Shown here: in pieces, positions 45,085-54,305 of the stretch
Numbering within the stretch: the first letter of the stretch is position 1
Layout of the letters: every line of letters starts with the position of its first letter
Assembly: GCA_020636775.1 (NCBI GenBank)
Contig: JACJXF010000008.1
Span: 30,612 to 94,611 of the forward strand
DNA: 64,000 nucleotides
DNA from: Bacteroidales bacterium
GTDB taxonomy: Bacteria; Bacteroidota; Bacteroidia; Bacteroidales; GCA-2748055
Direction of reading: 5' to 3'
The notes under the pieces: generated by a model
The model's input: the letters and a program-made list of their open reading frames with translations, nothing else
Told to the model about the DNA's origin: nothing
Databases searched by the model: none
Translations under genes and position numbers: made by a program

Positions 45085-46241
45085 TGAAAACAGTTAAGAG
45101 GAAACCAATGAAAAAGTCTCTCCTTATAATAGGCCTTATAATCATCCTGGCATCCTGTGCAAAGGAGATGAGCGATTTGCAGACTCAATATTTTGTAAGG
45201 TTTTACGGAGCAGCCCTCGATGATACAGGCAGTGATGTTGGTCTCACAGCCGACGGAGGCTATGTCTTTGCAGGAACCAGTCAGAATGATGCCGGAAATA
45301 CAGATATTATTCTTGTCACAACCGATAAATATGGCTTTCAGACCTCGGACCCGGTTTTTTACGGGGGAGATGGAAATGAAAGTGCATCTGCTATTTTAGT
45401 ACTCAATGATGGATATGTTGTAACCGGTTCATCCATCCTTGATGGAATTGAAACCTTTCTGCTTGTTAAGTTCGGACTGGATGGAAGTGTATTATGGACA
45501 AGTCCTTATGTTATTGAAGGCCGCGGGAACGATCTGATTGCCCTCAACAACCAGATTGAGGTTGTGGGATATTCAATTGTGAGCAATGTGAAGAGAGTCT
45601 TTTCCTGTGTTTTTGATGAATCGGGGAATAAAGTTGACCTGGACCCGGCACAGGGATCCCCCGGTGAATACTACACTTCGGTTGTGTTGAAGGACAATAA
45701 ACCTTTCAAATTCGGAACCGACCCTTCAACCAACTCAATTGTGATTATTAAACCTGCTTCGGGCCCCAATCCTTTGACATCGGCAGGAAATGGATTATCT
45801 TCAAAAATAATTTTATCGCAGGATGGCGGCTTTTTTATAGTGGGCACCAGCAATCCTGTAGGTTCAGGTTTTAAGCAAATCATCGTTAAAAAGCTGAATA
45901 ATGATGATTTGTTAACTGATAATCTATCCTTTAATACAAATCCGATTGGTTCGGATGCTGATTTCCGCGGGGTTGATATTGTGGAAATGGAAGATGGTAC
46001 GGTTGCCGTTTTGGGAGATAAAACCCTTTCCAAGGATACCGATATTGTACTTTATTTTTTGAATCCCGACGGCACACTAAGAAGCTCAAAAATTTATGGT
46101 AAAACAGGCAACCAGTCTGCCAGCTCTTTAAAAATTTCTTCCGACGGTGGTCTTATTATCCTGGGATCAAATCAACAGGAAAAAACCAATAGTATGATCA
46201 CACTCATTAAAACTGACAGTGAAGGAAATATCTGGGAATAA
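45084..46241 (+). CDS. Lipoprotein with beta-propeller-like repeats
   Basis: 385 residues. The first ATG shares one base with the previous stop (TAATG); an ATG at 45108 follows a GAGGAAA stretch and might be used instead. Both lead into MKKSLLIIGLIIILASCAKE, a clear lipobox (LASC, Cys25 from the first start). The mature part holds repeats of the type D-x-G-L-T-A-D-G-G-Y-V-F-A-G-T and ISSDGGLIILGSN, resembling propeller blades of uncharacterised Bacteroidota lipoproteins. It could bind or present the following T9SS protein at the outer membrane. That link is inferred from order and 28-bp spacing. Confidence 0.7.
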   Translation: MKTVKRKPMKKSLLIIGLIIILASCAKEMSDLQTQYFVRFYGAALDDTGSDVGLTADGGYVFAGTSQNDAGNTDIILVTTDKYGFQTSDPVFYGGDGNESASAILVLNDGYVVTGSSILDGIETFLLVKFGLDGSVLWTSPYVIEGRGNDLIALNNQIEVVGYSIVSNVKRVFSCVFDESGNKVDLDPAQGSPGEYYTSVVLKDNKPFKFGTDPSTNSIVIIKPASGPNPLTSAGNGLSSKIILSQDGGFFIVGTSNPVGSGFKQIIVKKLNNDDLLTDNLSFNTNPIGSDADFRGVDIVEMEDGTVAVLGDKTLSKDTDIVLYFLNPDGTLRSSKIYGKTGNQSASSLKISSDGGLIILGSNQQEKTNSMITLIKTDSEGNIWE

Positions 46242-46269
46242 TTGAATCTAACTGGAAAATTAATCGAAG

Positions 46270-49200
46270 ATGTTACGAAAAAAAATACTCATACTTTCTG
46301 CCCTGTTACTTTTGACTCTGTCGGGATTTTCCGCTGGAACCCTTACTCTCGGCGGAAGTATTACTACGGCGCATAATGAACAGGATGTTATTGACGGTGG
46401 AAAAACAATAATCTTTGAGCTTACAGGAGCCACTTTTATTGCTACAGCTGCAGACAGCCTCAATGCCTGGAAAGCTGCTTTTTCATCTTCAATCGTTAGT
46501 GCAACAAACTTCGACCTTATAAGCTCCGGAATCAACCCGGGAGATATTACCTTCATAAATGATACAGCCATTTCTATCTCATTTCCCGGAAATTCAGCAT
46601 ATGCCATCTGGACTAACGAAACAGTTACAGTTACTATTCCGTCCAGTCTTTTAGCCACCGGATCTCCCGTTCCCGGGAAAAATTTCACTGTCACCAACCA
46701 GTCTCCGCTTATTACCATTAATGCCGCCGGCACACTGTCTACCAGCCATCTTGAGTCAGATATTGTCGGGGGAGGGAAAACAATAATCCTTGATCTGTCA
46801 AGAGATAATTGGGCAGTCACTTTGGGAGGCTCCAATTCTGTAACCGACCATTTTAAAGCGGCTATCACCGGAAGCAGCAGCAGCGGTATAGTTAATGATT
46901 CCATAACCGTTGTCAGGACCAGTGATACAAGAGTTACTATCACTTTTAATTCGAACTCAGGATATTATATCACAGCAGATGAGGATATTTCCTTCGCATT
47001 TCAATCGGATGCTTTCAGAGGATCCACAGTCGCAAGTAATACACCCACACAAACAATCACCGATATTAATCCTGTAGTTACAATAAGCGGGACAGCAATT
47101 GCAGGCCTGCTGGAGTCTGATATCAGATCAGCCACCACCTACACGGTTAATTTTGATGTGAAATATGATCGCTGGCAGGGAAACCTGGGAAATAACAACA
47201 CTAACACGGATGCCTTTCTGGCTGCACTTTCCGGTAGTTTTGCCTGGTCGGCAAATCTGAGTGACGCTAATCTTAATGCAAACTCAACCCGCGCCACACT
47301 TGTCATTCCTCAAATTTCAAATTACGCAATAAGTACGAATGAAACAGTTACAATGATTGTTCCTGCTGCAGCTTTCCTTGGTTCTGCAACTTATAATCTG
47401 GGCACGGTTTTTACGGTTACCAATCAGAATGCAACCGTCAACACAAGCTGGTCGACCGGCGGGGCAAACATCAGCGAATCAAAGATACGCACGGGTGGGG
47501 ATACTCTAACCATTGATATTACCAGCGGCGACAGTTGGATTACCAATGCAACAAATCTGACAGCCAGAATTAAATCCGGACTCAGCGGGGGAGGGGGAAC
47601 CGACTGGGATAATTATGTTGTTCCTGGAATTACTGTGACAAGAGTCTCCGCAACAAAAGTAAGAGCTATTCTGCCTGTACCATCAGGCTATCAGATAACT
47701 GTACCTCAGGTAGTAACATTCAATTTTCCGGATAACGCTCTGAATGCAAGCAGCGGTGCAGTTATCATTGCAAGTCCTTCAAATGTTACCATAGTTCCGG
47801 AAACTGCCACAGCTACGATTACCCCGGACCCAATTAAAGAGGAGGACTTGAACGGATCATTTGTAACCATAGTTCTGTCGGAAGACACATTTTCAGACTT
47901 CACTACTCTGGCTCCGGGTAATTTTACTTTGTCAAAATCCCCGCCTTCCACAAGCATTAGTTCTGTAACAGGTATAAATGCCGGATCAGCTAAAATTTAC
48001 CTTTCATACACAGGAGATATTTCAGTTAATACCCCGCTTGAAGTAACTGTTTCATCAGCTGTATTAGCCGGAGGTACTTCCATTATTTCCAATACTGTTT
48101 CTGTTACCGCTCTGCTCGAGCCAATAATAACAGGGGTTTCCATTCCAAATGATACTTTTAAAATAAATGATGTTGTTCCAGTAACCATTACGGTTCAAAA
48201 CGATGCCGGCAGTTCGGTTTCTTTCACTTCTAACAGTGTTGGAGGTCGCAGCATTACCTATGTAGGCCATCCAAGTGCAAATGTTTACACTGCCAGTTTT
48301 GTTCTTTTAGCAGGGAGCGGTGATATTGCTGCAGGTGATCCTGTTCCTGTTTCAGTGCAATTACAGGTATCCGGACGCCCGGGAAACCTTTGGACAACAC
48401 CCATTGTTCAGCCAAACGATTTGCTTGATGCCACTGCACCGAAAATATTTAGCTTTCAGGCACTGGGGACCAGCCACAAGATTGGAGATAATGTGCAGCT
48501 AATGGCAACAGCCGACGGGGCCGGATATAAGGTAGTTTCTTCCAGAACCCTGATTAATGGTGTTCCTTATTCACCAAAATTTACCCTGATCAGCCAGTCC
48601 GGCGGTTCCTATTTCTTCTCATATCAGGTTTCCTCCGGCGACACGGATGTCAGCAACCTTGCACCTGTTACCGGAAAACTTGTACTGAGCGATGCAGCAG
48701 GTAATACAGATAGTCTGACCGTTACTGCCAACTCACCTTCAACATTTGTAATTGACGCACATGCACCCATAATTAGTTCAGTAACGGCTCCTGATAGTCT
48801 TTATATCCCCGGGGAAACAATTATCCTTACTATAACTGCTGATGGACCTTCCTACACTCTTGCTCCTGAATCATTTATTAACGGGATATCAGCTACCTCA
48901 GGTCGCATTACACTGTCCGGAGCAGGACCTGTTTATTCACTGAACTATCCGGTATTAAACGGAGATGCTCCTGTTAGCCAGGGAAATCTGCCGGTCAGTA
49001 TACAGTTAAAGGATGCAGCAGGTAATCTTTCTTCCGCCCTCACATCCTTCGCCAATAATGTATCTGTTTATACAACAAAACCAACTGCATCGACCAGTGG
49101 CAGCAGATCAATATGTGCAGGCGACAGTGCCACATTGTTTGTAAATCTTACAGGAAGCCCCAAATGGAATATCATTGTTTCTGATGGTACAGCTACCATG

Positions 49201-52200
49201 AATTTTAACGGGATCAGCAACTCTCCCTTTAGTTTTAAGGTTGCACCAAATACCACAAAAACCTATTCAGTTGTGAGCGTGACCGATAAAAACGGTCTTA
49301 GCAATACAGGGTCTGGTGGTGCAACCGTAACGGTTCATCAGGCTGACCCGGCTGATATTAATCTGGCAAATGGTACAGCCTATAATGTGAACGGTTCATC
49401 TGTTTTACTTACAGCTACTCCATCAGGAGGAGTTTTTAGCGGCCCTGGAGTTGTGAGTTCCCAGAACAGATTCTATCCCAATATTGCCGGTGTTCTGCTT
49501 TCTCCTCATAAAATATTCTACAGCTATACAAATACTTTTGGATGCGTAAGTCGCGACAGTGTAGTAGTCAATGTTGTGGAAGCTTCGGGTGATCTGGTGT
49601 TAAAGGATATCTACTGTTATAATGATGCACCGTTTACAGTGGAAGCACATCCTGACAGTATTCCTATTGTGCCGGGTTCATTCAAATTAACTCTTGCAGG
49701 GGTAACCATCCCCGGAGGTTCGGGAATCACTGATAACGGAAATAACACAGCTACCCTGAGTCCTGCTTTGCTCGCTCCGGGTGATTACCTCTTGACCTAT
49801 AAATATTTTGTGAACGTCGAATTGACCCTTGAGGCTAATTTCACCATTGAATCGGTTGATCAGCCCAAATTTGTTGGCTTTCCTGACCCTGCAACCATCT
49901 GCGAAAATTCAGCTCCGATTAATCTCCTGGGAAATGCAAAACGGGGGAACTTTACCGGAAGCTCCGGAATTACAGGTAACAGCACAATAGGGTTTAAATT
50001 TGATCCTTCAATAACGGGTCCCGGAATAAACACCATTATCTACAGTGATACAACCCTCAATGGTTGCAGAAGCATTATTTCAAAAACCTTAAGAGTATTA
50101 TATGTCCCGGAAATGGGATTCCAGGAAAGTGATAATTGCGTTCTTTCAGTACCGCCCTATACGAGTATTAACTTTACTAACACAACTGCTGATAAGGATT
50201 CAATCAGATCCTGGGCATGGAACTTTGATGATGTGAATTCCGGTGCTGATAACTTCAGTACCCTGGTTTCACCCTCTCATGTGTTCAATAAATCAGGGAA
50301 GTATTCGATATCTCTGCTCGATACCGCATTTAACGGATGTACAGACAGGCATGAAATTACACTGGATTTTGGGGATAAACCTACCGGAACATTTGCAGCT
50401 GAGAATAAGTGTTTTAGCCCCGGGACTCCTACTAAATTTATCTCTTCTACTGCTTCCAATGATGGCATAAAATCTTACAACTGGAAAATACACCTCCCGG
50501 GTGGAGCAACAATTGATACTACCATAAATTATGTTAACGCCAGCTCCGCTGAGTTTAGATTTCAGTTTGAGAATGAAGGCGCGTATATTATCGAACACCA
50601 GGTAACATCCAATACCAATTGCACGCTGGATTTTAGCAATGAGGTGATCTTAAAACCAACAGTTATAATGCAATCGGGTGTACCGTATGAAGAGGATTTC
50701 AATGATAACAAGGGAAGCTGGAGCAGCAGTTACATAATTGGCAAGACAATACTTGGTGCTGATTCTCTTATTTACGGATGGATGTGGGGTGTACCGGGAT
50801 TTGCGGATCTGGATGGAAAAGGGAAAGGATGGTATACCAATAGGGTCGATAGCACAATCTCTCAATTCTCTTACATGGAAAGCCCCTGTTTTAACCTGAG
50901 TGCATTGGAGCGACCTATGATTAAGATGGACATTTTCAGAAATTTTAAAAATTATCAGGACGCGACCCTACTTAAATATTCCACTGATAACGGAAGCAGC
51001 TGGAATATCCTGGGTAATCCGGGAGACGGAATTAATTGGTACAGTGATTATCAGGCCAGCAATTATAGCTACGGTACCAACTATGGATGGGCGAATACAG
51101 CTTCTGTTCAGGCTGATACAGGCTGGGTTGAAGCACGACATATAATTGATATTCTTAGCGGGACCGATAATGTTCAGTTCCGAATGGAGTTTGGGGCAAA
51201 AGACAACAAAATAAGCGATTATGAGGGGTTTGCGATGCAGAAAATGACTGTTGCAGAAAGATCACGTTTTAGTGTGCTTGAGCATTTTACTAACACAACT
51301 GCGGTAAACCCTGTCAGAGACAAGGCTAAAACTGCAAACACCAAGGTTAATGCTCTTTACAAAGATGGGCTGCTCTACAAGGACTTTGTAAAACTTGAAT
51401 ACCACACCCGCTTCCCCTCAGCTACTGATCCTTTCAATGTGTTCAACCGTGATGTACCCGGTGCGAGGGCATTCTATTATGGAGTGACATCAGTACCATA
51501 CTCGATTCTTGACGGTGGTAACAGAAGTGGCAGAAGATTCGATTTTACCGATACAAAGTTCGAACCCAAAACAGCCGATATAAATATCCGATCTCTTGAA
51601 GATCCGGCAGTAGCTATAACCCTGAATGCAATTGAAGCAGGTAATAACCTTAGCATTAATGCCAGTTTGAAAGCCTTGCAAAATCTACCTTCTGATGAGA
51701 GGGTGCTATATGTGGTATTGTATGAAACTCTCGTAACAGGCGTGAATGCTGGAAATGGTGAGACACAGTTTCAGAATGTTGTACGGGCCATGTTACCCGA
51801 TGCTGATGGTACCCCTGTTAATCAGATTTTATCGGCCTCTCCCGGTGATACAACGGTTTTAAACTTTAGCTATAATGCCGATTTGAGCAATCTTAAAAAA
51901 GAAAATATTCGTGTTGCTGCATACCTTCAAAACGACTTTACGGGTGAAATATATCAGGCAGCTCTGTCGGATTACTCAAGATCCAAAGGAACACCGGTAA
52001 GCCCTGTTCTGACATATACAAACAGGATAAGTGTATACCCGAATCCCGCGACCGACTATGTTGAAATTTCGATTGAAAGGCAGGCGGGGAAAAGTGCAAG
52101 TATTCAATTCTTCGATCAGCTGGGCAGAATGGCTTATGAGCAGGAGTTAAACCCGGATGATAAAATGGTTGTAGTGAATACTGAAATATTTAACAAGGGC

Positions 52201-52272
52201 ATTTATTACATCAGGTATACAGAAAAGGGAGTTCAGCAATCGGAGATGCTTAAGCTGGTAATAATGAATTAA
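46270..52272 (+). CDS. Giant T9SS-exported surface protein (2000 aa)
   Basis: Signal peptide (1-21). Five N-terminal repeats of about 120 residues begin near 30, 153, 273, 393 and 513 (for example GGKTIIFEL, GGKTIILDL, GGDTLTIDI). Two Ig-like modules follow (DATAPKIF, DAHAPIIS), then further beta-rich domains, including PKD-like NFTNTTADKDSIRSWAWNF, and a jelly-roll-like region after PYEEDFNDNKGSW. From about 1660 to 1880 an Omp28/thioredoxin-like domain (SVLEHFTNTT, TSVPYSILDGG) lacks the usual cysteine pair. The C-terminus VYPNPATDYVEISIERQ to GIYYIRY is a type A T9SS sorting domain. It should be exported and attached at the cell surface, acting as adhesin or structural protein. Ends the six-gene block. 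Confidence 0.85.
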   Translation: MLRKKILILSALLLLTLSGFSAGTLTLGGSITTAHNEQDVIDGGKTIIFELTGATFIATAADSLNAWKAAFSSSIVSATNFDLISSGINPGDITFINDTAISISFPGNSAYAIWTNETVTVTIPSSLLATGSPVPGKNFTVTNQSPLITINAAGTLSTSHLESDIVGGGKTIILDLSRDNWAVTLGGSNSVTDHFKAAITGSSSSGIVNDSITVVRTSDTRVTITFNSNSGYYITADEDISFAFQSDAFRGSTVASNTPTQTITDINPVVTISGTAIAGLLESDIRSATTYTVNFDVKYDRWQGNLGNNNTNTDAFLAALSGSFAWSANLSDANLNANSTRATLVIPQISNYAISTNETVTMIVPAAAFLGSATYNLGTVFTVTNQNATVNTSWSTGGANISESKIRTGGDTLTIDITSGDSWITNATNLTARIKSGLSGGGGTDWDNYVVPGITVTRVSATKVRAILPVPSGYQITVPQVVTFNFPDNALNASSGAVIIASPSNVTIVPETATATITPDPIKEEDLNGSFVTIVLSEDTFSDFTTLAPGNFTLSKSPPSTSISSVTGINAGSAKIYLSYTGDISVNTPLEVTVSSAVLAGGTSIISNTVSVTALLEPIITGVSIPNDTFKINDVVPVTITVQNDAGSSVSFTSNSVGGRSITYVGHPSANVYTASFVLLAGSGDIAAGDPVPVSVQLQVSGRPGNLWTTPIVQPNDLLDATAPKIFSFQALGTSHKIGDNVQLMATADGAGYKVVSSRTLINGVPYSPKFTLISQSGGSYFFSYQVSSGDTDVSNLAPVTGKLVLSDAAGNTDSLTVTANSPSTFVIDAHAPIISSVTAPDSLYIPGETIILTITADGPSYTLAPESFINGISATSGRITLSGAGPVYSLNYPVLNGDAPVSQGNLPVSIQLKDAAGNLSSALTSFANNVSVYTTKPTASTSGSRSICAGDSATLFVNLTGSPKWNIIVSDGTATMNFNGISNSPFSFKVAPNTTKTYSVVSVTDKNGLSNTGSGGATVTVHQADPADINLANGTAYNVNGSSVLLTATPSGGVFSGPGVVSSQNRFYPNIAGVLLSPHKIFYSYTNTFGCVSRDSVVVNVVEASGDLVLKDIYCYNDAPFTVEAHPDSIPIVPGSFKLTLAGVTIPGGSGITDNGNNTATLSPALLAPGDYLLTYKYFVNVELTLEANFTIESVDQPKFVGFPDPATICENSAPINLLGNAKRGNFTGSSGITGNSTIGFKFDPSITGPGINTIIYSDTTLNGCRSIISKTLRVLYVPEMGFQESDNCVLSVPPYTSINFTNTTADKDSIRSWAWNFDDVNSGADNFSTLVSPSHVFNKSGKYSISLLDTAFNGCTDRHEITLDFGDKPTGTFAAENKCFSPGTPTKFISSTASNDGIKSYNWKIHLPGGATIDTTINYVNASSAEFRFQFENEGAYIIEHQVTSNTNCTLDFSNEVILKPTVIMQSGVPYEEDFNDNKGSWSSSYIIGKTILGADSLIYGWMWGVPGFADLDGKGKGWYTNRVDSTISQFSYMESPCFNLSALERPMIKMDIFRNFKNYQDATLLKYSTDNGSSWNILGNPGDGINWYSDYQASNYSYGTNYGWANTASVQADTGWVEARHIIDILSGTDNVQFRMEFGAKDNKISDYEGFAMQKMTVAERSRFSVLEHFTNTTAVNPVRDKAKTANTKVNALYKDGLLYKDFVKLEYHTRFPSATDPFNVFNRDVPGARAFYYGVTSVPYSILDGGNRSGRRFDFTDTKFEPKTADINIRSLEDPAVAITLNAIEAGNNLSINASLKALQNLPSDERVLYVVLYETLVTGVNAGNGETQFQNVVRAMLPDADGTPVNQILSASPGDTTVLNFSYNADLSNLKKENIRVAAYLQNDFTGEIYQAALSDYSRSKGTPVSPVLTYTNRISVYPNPATDYVEISIERQAGKSASIQFFDQLGRMAYEQELNPDDKMVVVNTEIFNKGIYYIRYTEKGVQQSEMLKLVIMN

Positions 52273-52403
52273 GAAGGGTAAAACCCCAGCTGAAATACTT
52301 TTTTTTGCCGGCATTTTATTTCCAGGAAAGTGAAGTCTGGTCTCCTTTCCACTGAATTATTATTAAGGAAATACGTCCTAACTTTAAACCCAATAATAGT
52401 GCG

Positions 52404-52421
52404 AATAGGAGCAGAGCCCCG
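52404..52421. repeat. Interspersed hairpin repeat, copy 1
   Basis: AATAGGAGCAGAGCCCCG, matching copy 2 at 16 of 18 positions. The GGAGC-AGA-GCCCC core is a hairpin with one mismatched pair. Confidence 0.6.
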
Positions 52422-52453
52422 CAAGATCCATAGCAAATAGATTAAAAAGCAGC

Positions 52454-52471
52454 AATAGGTGCAGAGCACCG
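52454..52471. repeat. Interspersed hairpin repeat, copy 2
   Basis: AATAGGTGCAGAGCACCG, exactly 50 bp after copy 1. GGTGC-AGA-GCACC pairs perfectly; the two differences from copy 1 are at paired positions. Confidence 0.6.
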
Positions 52472-52602
52472 TAACAATTTAGATTTACAGTCTAATTAAC
52501 TCTGTACAAAAAGATAATAAAAGCAAGCTCGGGTAGGGCTAATTAACAAGTAAGAGTAAGGTGAACCCCTTCGTAAAGATAACTGAGTCTGAATACCTCA
52601 GT

Positions 52603-53826
52603 TTATTCGTTTTCAGCTACCTCTTCAAGCATTTTTTCTCCAAAGGCTTTACCGAATTCGGCCAGCCTTTCGCTTTTTCCATCATAAGGGTAAAACTTTT
52701 CCGCCATCCCTTCCATATAAATTTTCAGCTTAAGGTTGCGAAGGTGATCCTCGATAAGCTTTACCGCCTCACCACTCCATCCATAGGATCCGAAAACTGC
52801 TGCAGGCTTCCCTTTGTCCCTTATAGGATTTATTAAAGAGAATAATTTATAAACCGGAAGAAGAGTGTTTTGATTAATGGTAGGCGAACCAATAAGGATG
52901 GCATTGCTCATAACAATCTTTTCTTCCAGTTCGCCGAGAAGAATATTTTCGATGTCTACAAGATCAATTTCAAAACTTCCGGCCTCTGCAATACCGGCAG
53001 CTATTTGTTTTGCCATTTCAGCTGTATATCCATATGCGGAGACGTATGCAAGTAATACCCGGTTATTCTTATTTTCCAGAATTTTCAGATACTCTGTGGC
53101 TTTTTGCTCACTAATATCAATATATTTTTTCCAGTCAGAGCGCAGAATAGGTCCGTGGCCGGGGCAGACAGCAGAAATTTCGAGAGGACGAATTTTTTCA
53201 ATAGCCTTTAGCATGAATTTGCTGAAGGGCCTCAGTATCACTTCAAAATAATAAGCAAAGGCCTCATCATAATTGGGGGTTTTATCGTCGTACATTTCCT
53301 CATGGCAGTAATGTGCACCGAAGGAGTCGCAGGTAAATAAAATCTTATCTTCTTCCAGATAGGTGTAAATAGTGTCGGGCCAGTGAAGATTAGGAGCTCC
53401 GATTACCCGAATTTTTTTATTCCCAAGGTCAATAATATCTCCGTCTTTTACCTTTTTGCTTTTAAAGGTTTTACCAATCATCTCCTGGAGGTAATTCAAA
53501 GCCTGTCCGCTGCCAATAACGGTCAAATCCGGAGAAAGCTCAAGCAGGTTTGATATGCAGCCTGAATGATCAGGTTCAGTATGGTTACAGATTATATAAT
53601 CGATTTTTGTGGGATCGGTAATGGTTTTGAGCTTTTCAAGATAAGTATCCCAGAATTGCAGCTTAACCGTATCTATAATGGTTTTCTTTTCAGCATTGAT
53701 GAAGTAGGAGTTATAGGTGGTGCCATATTTTGTCTCCATTACAACATCGAAGGTTACAATATCATAATCGAGAACACCCACCCATGAGACATCCGGATTT
53801 ATTTTGAGAACTTTGGAATCTTTCAT
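52603..53826 (-). CDS. FprA-type flavodiiron protein (O2/NO reductase)
   Basis: 407 residues, soluble. The N-terminal metallo-beta-lactamase domain has the diiron site HTEPDH (His82, Glu84, Asp86, His87), then HWPDT and FGAH and CPGHGP. From about residue 255 a flavodoxin domain follows (AYVSAYGYTAEMAKQIAAG, FGSYGWSGEAV). The family reduces O2 to water or NO to N2O using FMN and rubredoxin electrons, protecting anaerobes. No rubredoxin gene is in the window; the flavodoxin at 15223 is distant. A complete promoter (TTG-N20-TACTTTTG) lies at 53851-53881. Confidence 0.93.
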   Translation of the reverse strand: MKDSKVLKINPDVSWVGVLDYDIVTFDVVMETKYGTTYNSYFINAEKKTIIDTVKLQFWDTYLEKLKTITDPTKIDYIICNHTEPDHSGCISNLLELSPDLTVIGSGQALNYLQEMIGKTFKSKKVKDGDIIDLGNKKIRVIGAPNLHWPDTIYTYLEEDKILFTCDSFGAHYCHEEMYDDKTPNYDEAFAYYFEVILRPFSKFMLKAIEKIRPLEISAVCPGHGPILRSDWKKYIDISEQKATEYLKILENKNNRVLLAYVSAYGYTAEMAKQIAAGIAEAGSFEIDLVDIENILLGELEEKIVMSNAILIGSPTINQNTLLPVYKLFSLINPIRDKGKPAAVFGSYGWSGEAVKLIEDHLRNLKLKIYMEGMAEKFYPYDGKSERLAEFGKAFGEKMLEEVAENE

Positions 53827-53850
53827 TTTATGAACTGCTTAAATTGAGTG

Positions 53851-53881
53851 CAAAAGTAAGCAGTTCGACCTGCTTCTGCAA
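53851..53881 (-). promoter_or_regulatory. Flavodiiron gene promoter
   Basis: Minus strand TTG (53879-53881), 20 bp, TACTTTTG (53851-53858), then 24 bp to the ATG. Identical geometry to the lplA promoter. Confidence 0.6.
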
Positions 53882-53946
53882 GAGTTAAGGAAGTAATATT
53901 TCTAAATTTTCAAATAGTGAAATAATGCCAGGTATGGATAAAATAA

Positions 53947-53971
53947 AAAGGCCGTCAAGTCGACGGCCTTT
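53947..53971 (-). terminator. Strong rho-independent terminator after the small Cys/Lys-rich gene
   Basis: A 10-bp perfect stem AAAGGCCGTC / GACGGCCTTT with a 5-nt loop. On the minus strand it is followed by TTTTTATTTT, 25 bp past the small gene's stop. The symmetric A/T flanks would also let it act on the plus strand. Confidence 0.85.
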
Positions 53972-53995
53972 AAAAATTTATTAAAAAGCTCTTAA

Positions 53996-54220
53996 TTACT
54001 TTTTCTCATCACATGATTTTGCACCTTCGCAGCATCCTGCTTTTTTTGCTGTGCATTCTTTTGCATCTTTTTTATCGGTAGATGTAGTGGTTTTCCCTTT
54101 TTTCGGTTTGTCGTCAGTAACTTTTACTGTAATGGGAGCTGAATATACTGCTGCAATGGCGGGGCTTGCGATAGCACCAAAAAATGCAACAAGTGCGATT
54201 AAAGCAAATAATTTCTTCAT
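53996..54220 (-). CDS. Small exported Cys/Lys-rich protein
   Basis: 74 residues from the ATG at 54220 (an ATG three codons upstream is possible). A textbook signal peptide MKKLFALIALVAFFGAIASPAIA precedes a mature part of about 51 residues that is Lys/Thr rich with four cysteines in the pattern C-x6-CC-x5-C near the end (CTAKKAGCCEGAKSC). The cysteines and charge suggest metal binding or thiol chemistry in the periplasm, but no family is recognised. It has a -7 box at 54252-54259 and a strong terminator, so it is a self-contained, probably well expressed gene. Confidence 0.7.
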   Translation of the reverse strand: MKKLFALIALVAFFGAIASPAIAAVYSAPITVKVTDDKPKKGKTTTSTDKKDAKECTAKKAGCCEGAKSCDEKK

Positions 54221-54251
54221 GATTTTCATTTTTAGTGTTACTTATTGAAAA

Positions 54252-54259
54252 CAAATATA
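54252..54259 (-). promoter_or_regulatory. Small Cys/Lys-rich gene promoter -7 element
   Basis: Minus-strand TATATTTG, an exact TAnnTTTG match 31 bp before the chosen ATG. Confidence 0.45.
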
Positions 54260-54305
54260 TACTCAAGTCTCACAGTCGACTGTTAATGACCTGTTAAAAG
54301 TTACC

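Larger units (their letters stand above)
52273..52602. other. Intergenic region between convergent genes, holding a repeat pair
   Basis: 330 bp between the giant T9SS gene and the flavodiiron gene. It contains two hairpin repeats at 52404 and 52454 (listed separately) and no gene. A short GGGTAAAACCCC followed by a T-run at 52278-52311 might act as a terminator but the stem is only 3-4 bp. Confidence 0.5.

Noticed and set aside
46260..46943. 227-codon minus-strand open frame at the start of the giant T9SS gene
   Set aside because: Antisense to the repeat region; Val/Pro-rich due to Thr/Asn-rich sense codons.
53947..53971. Operator or recombination site
   Set aside because: The hairpin with trailing T-run just after a stop codon is better explained as a terminator.
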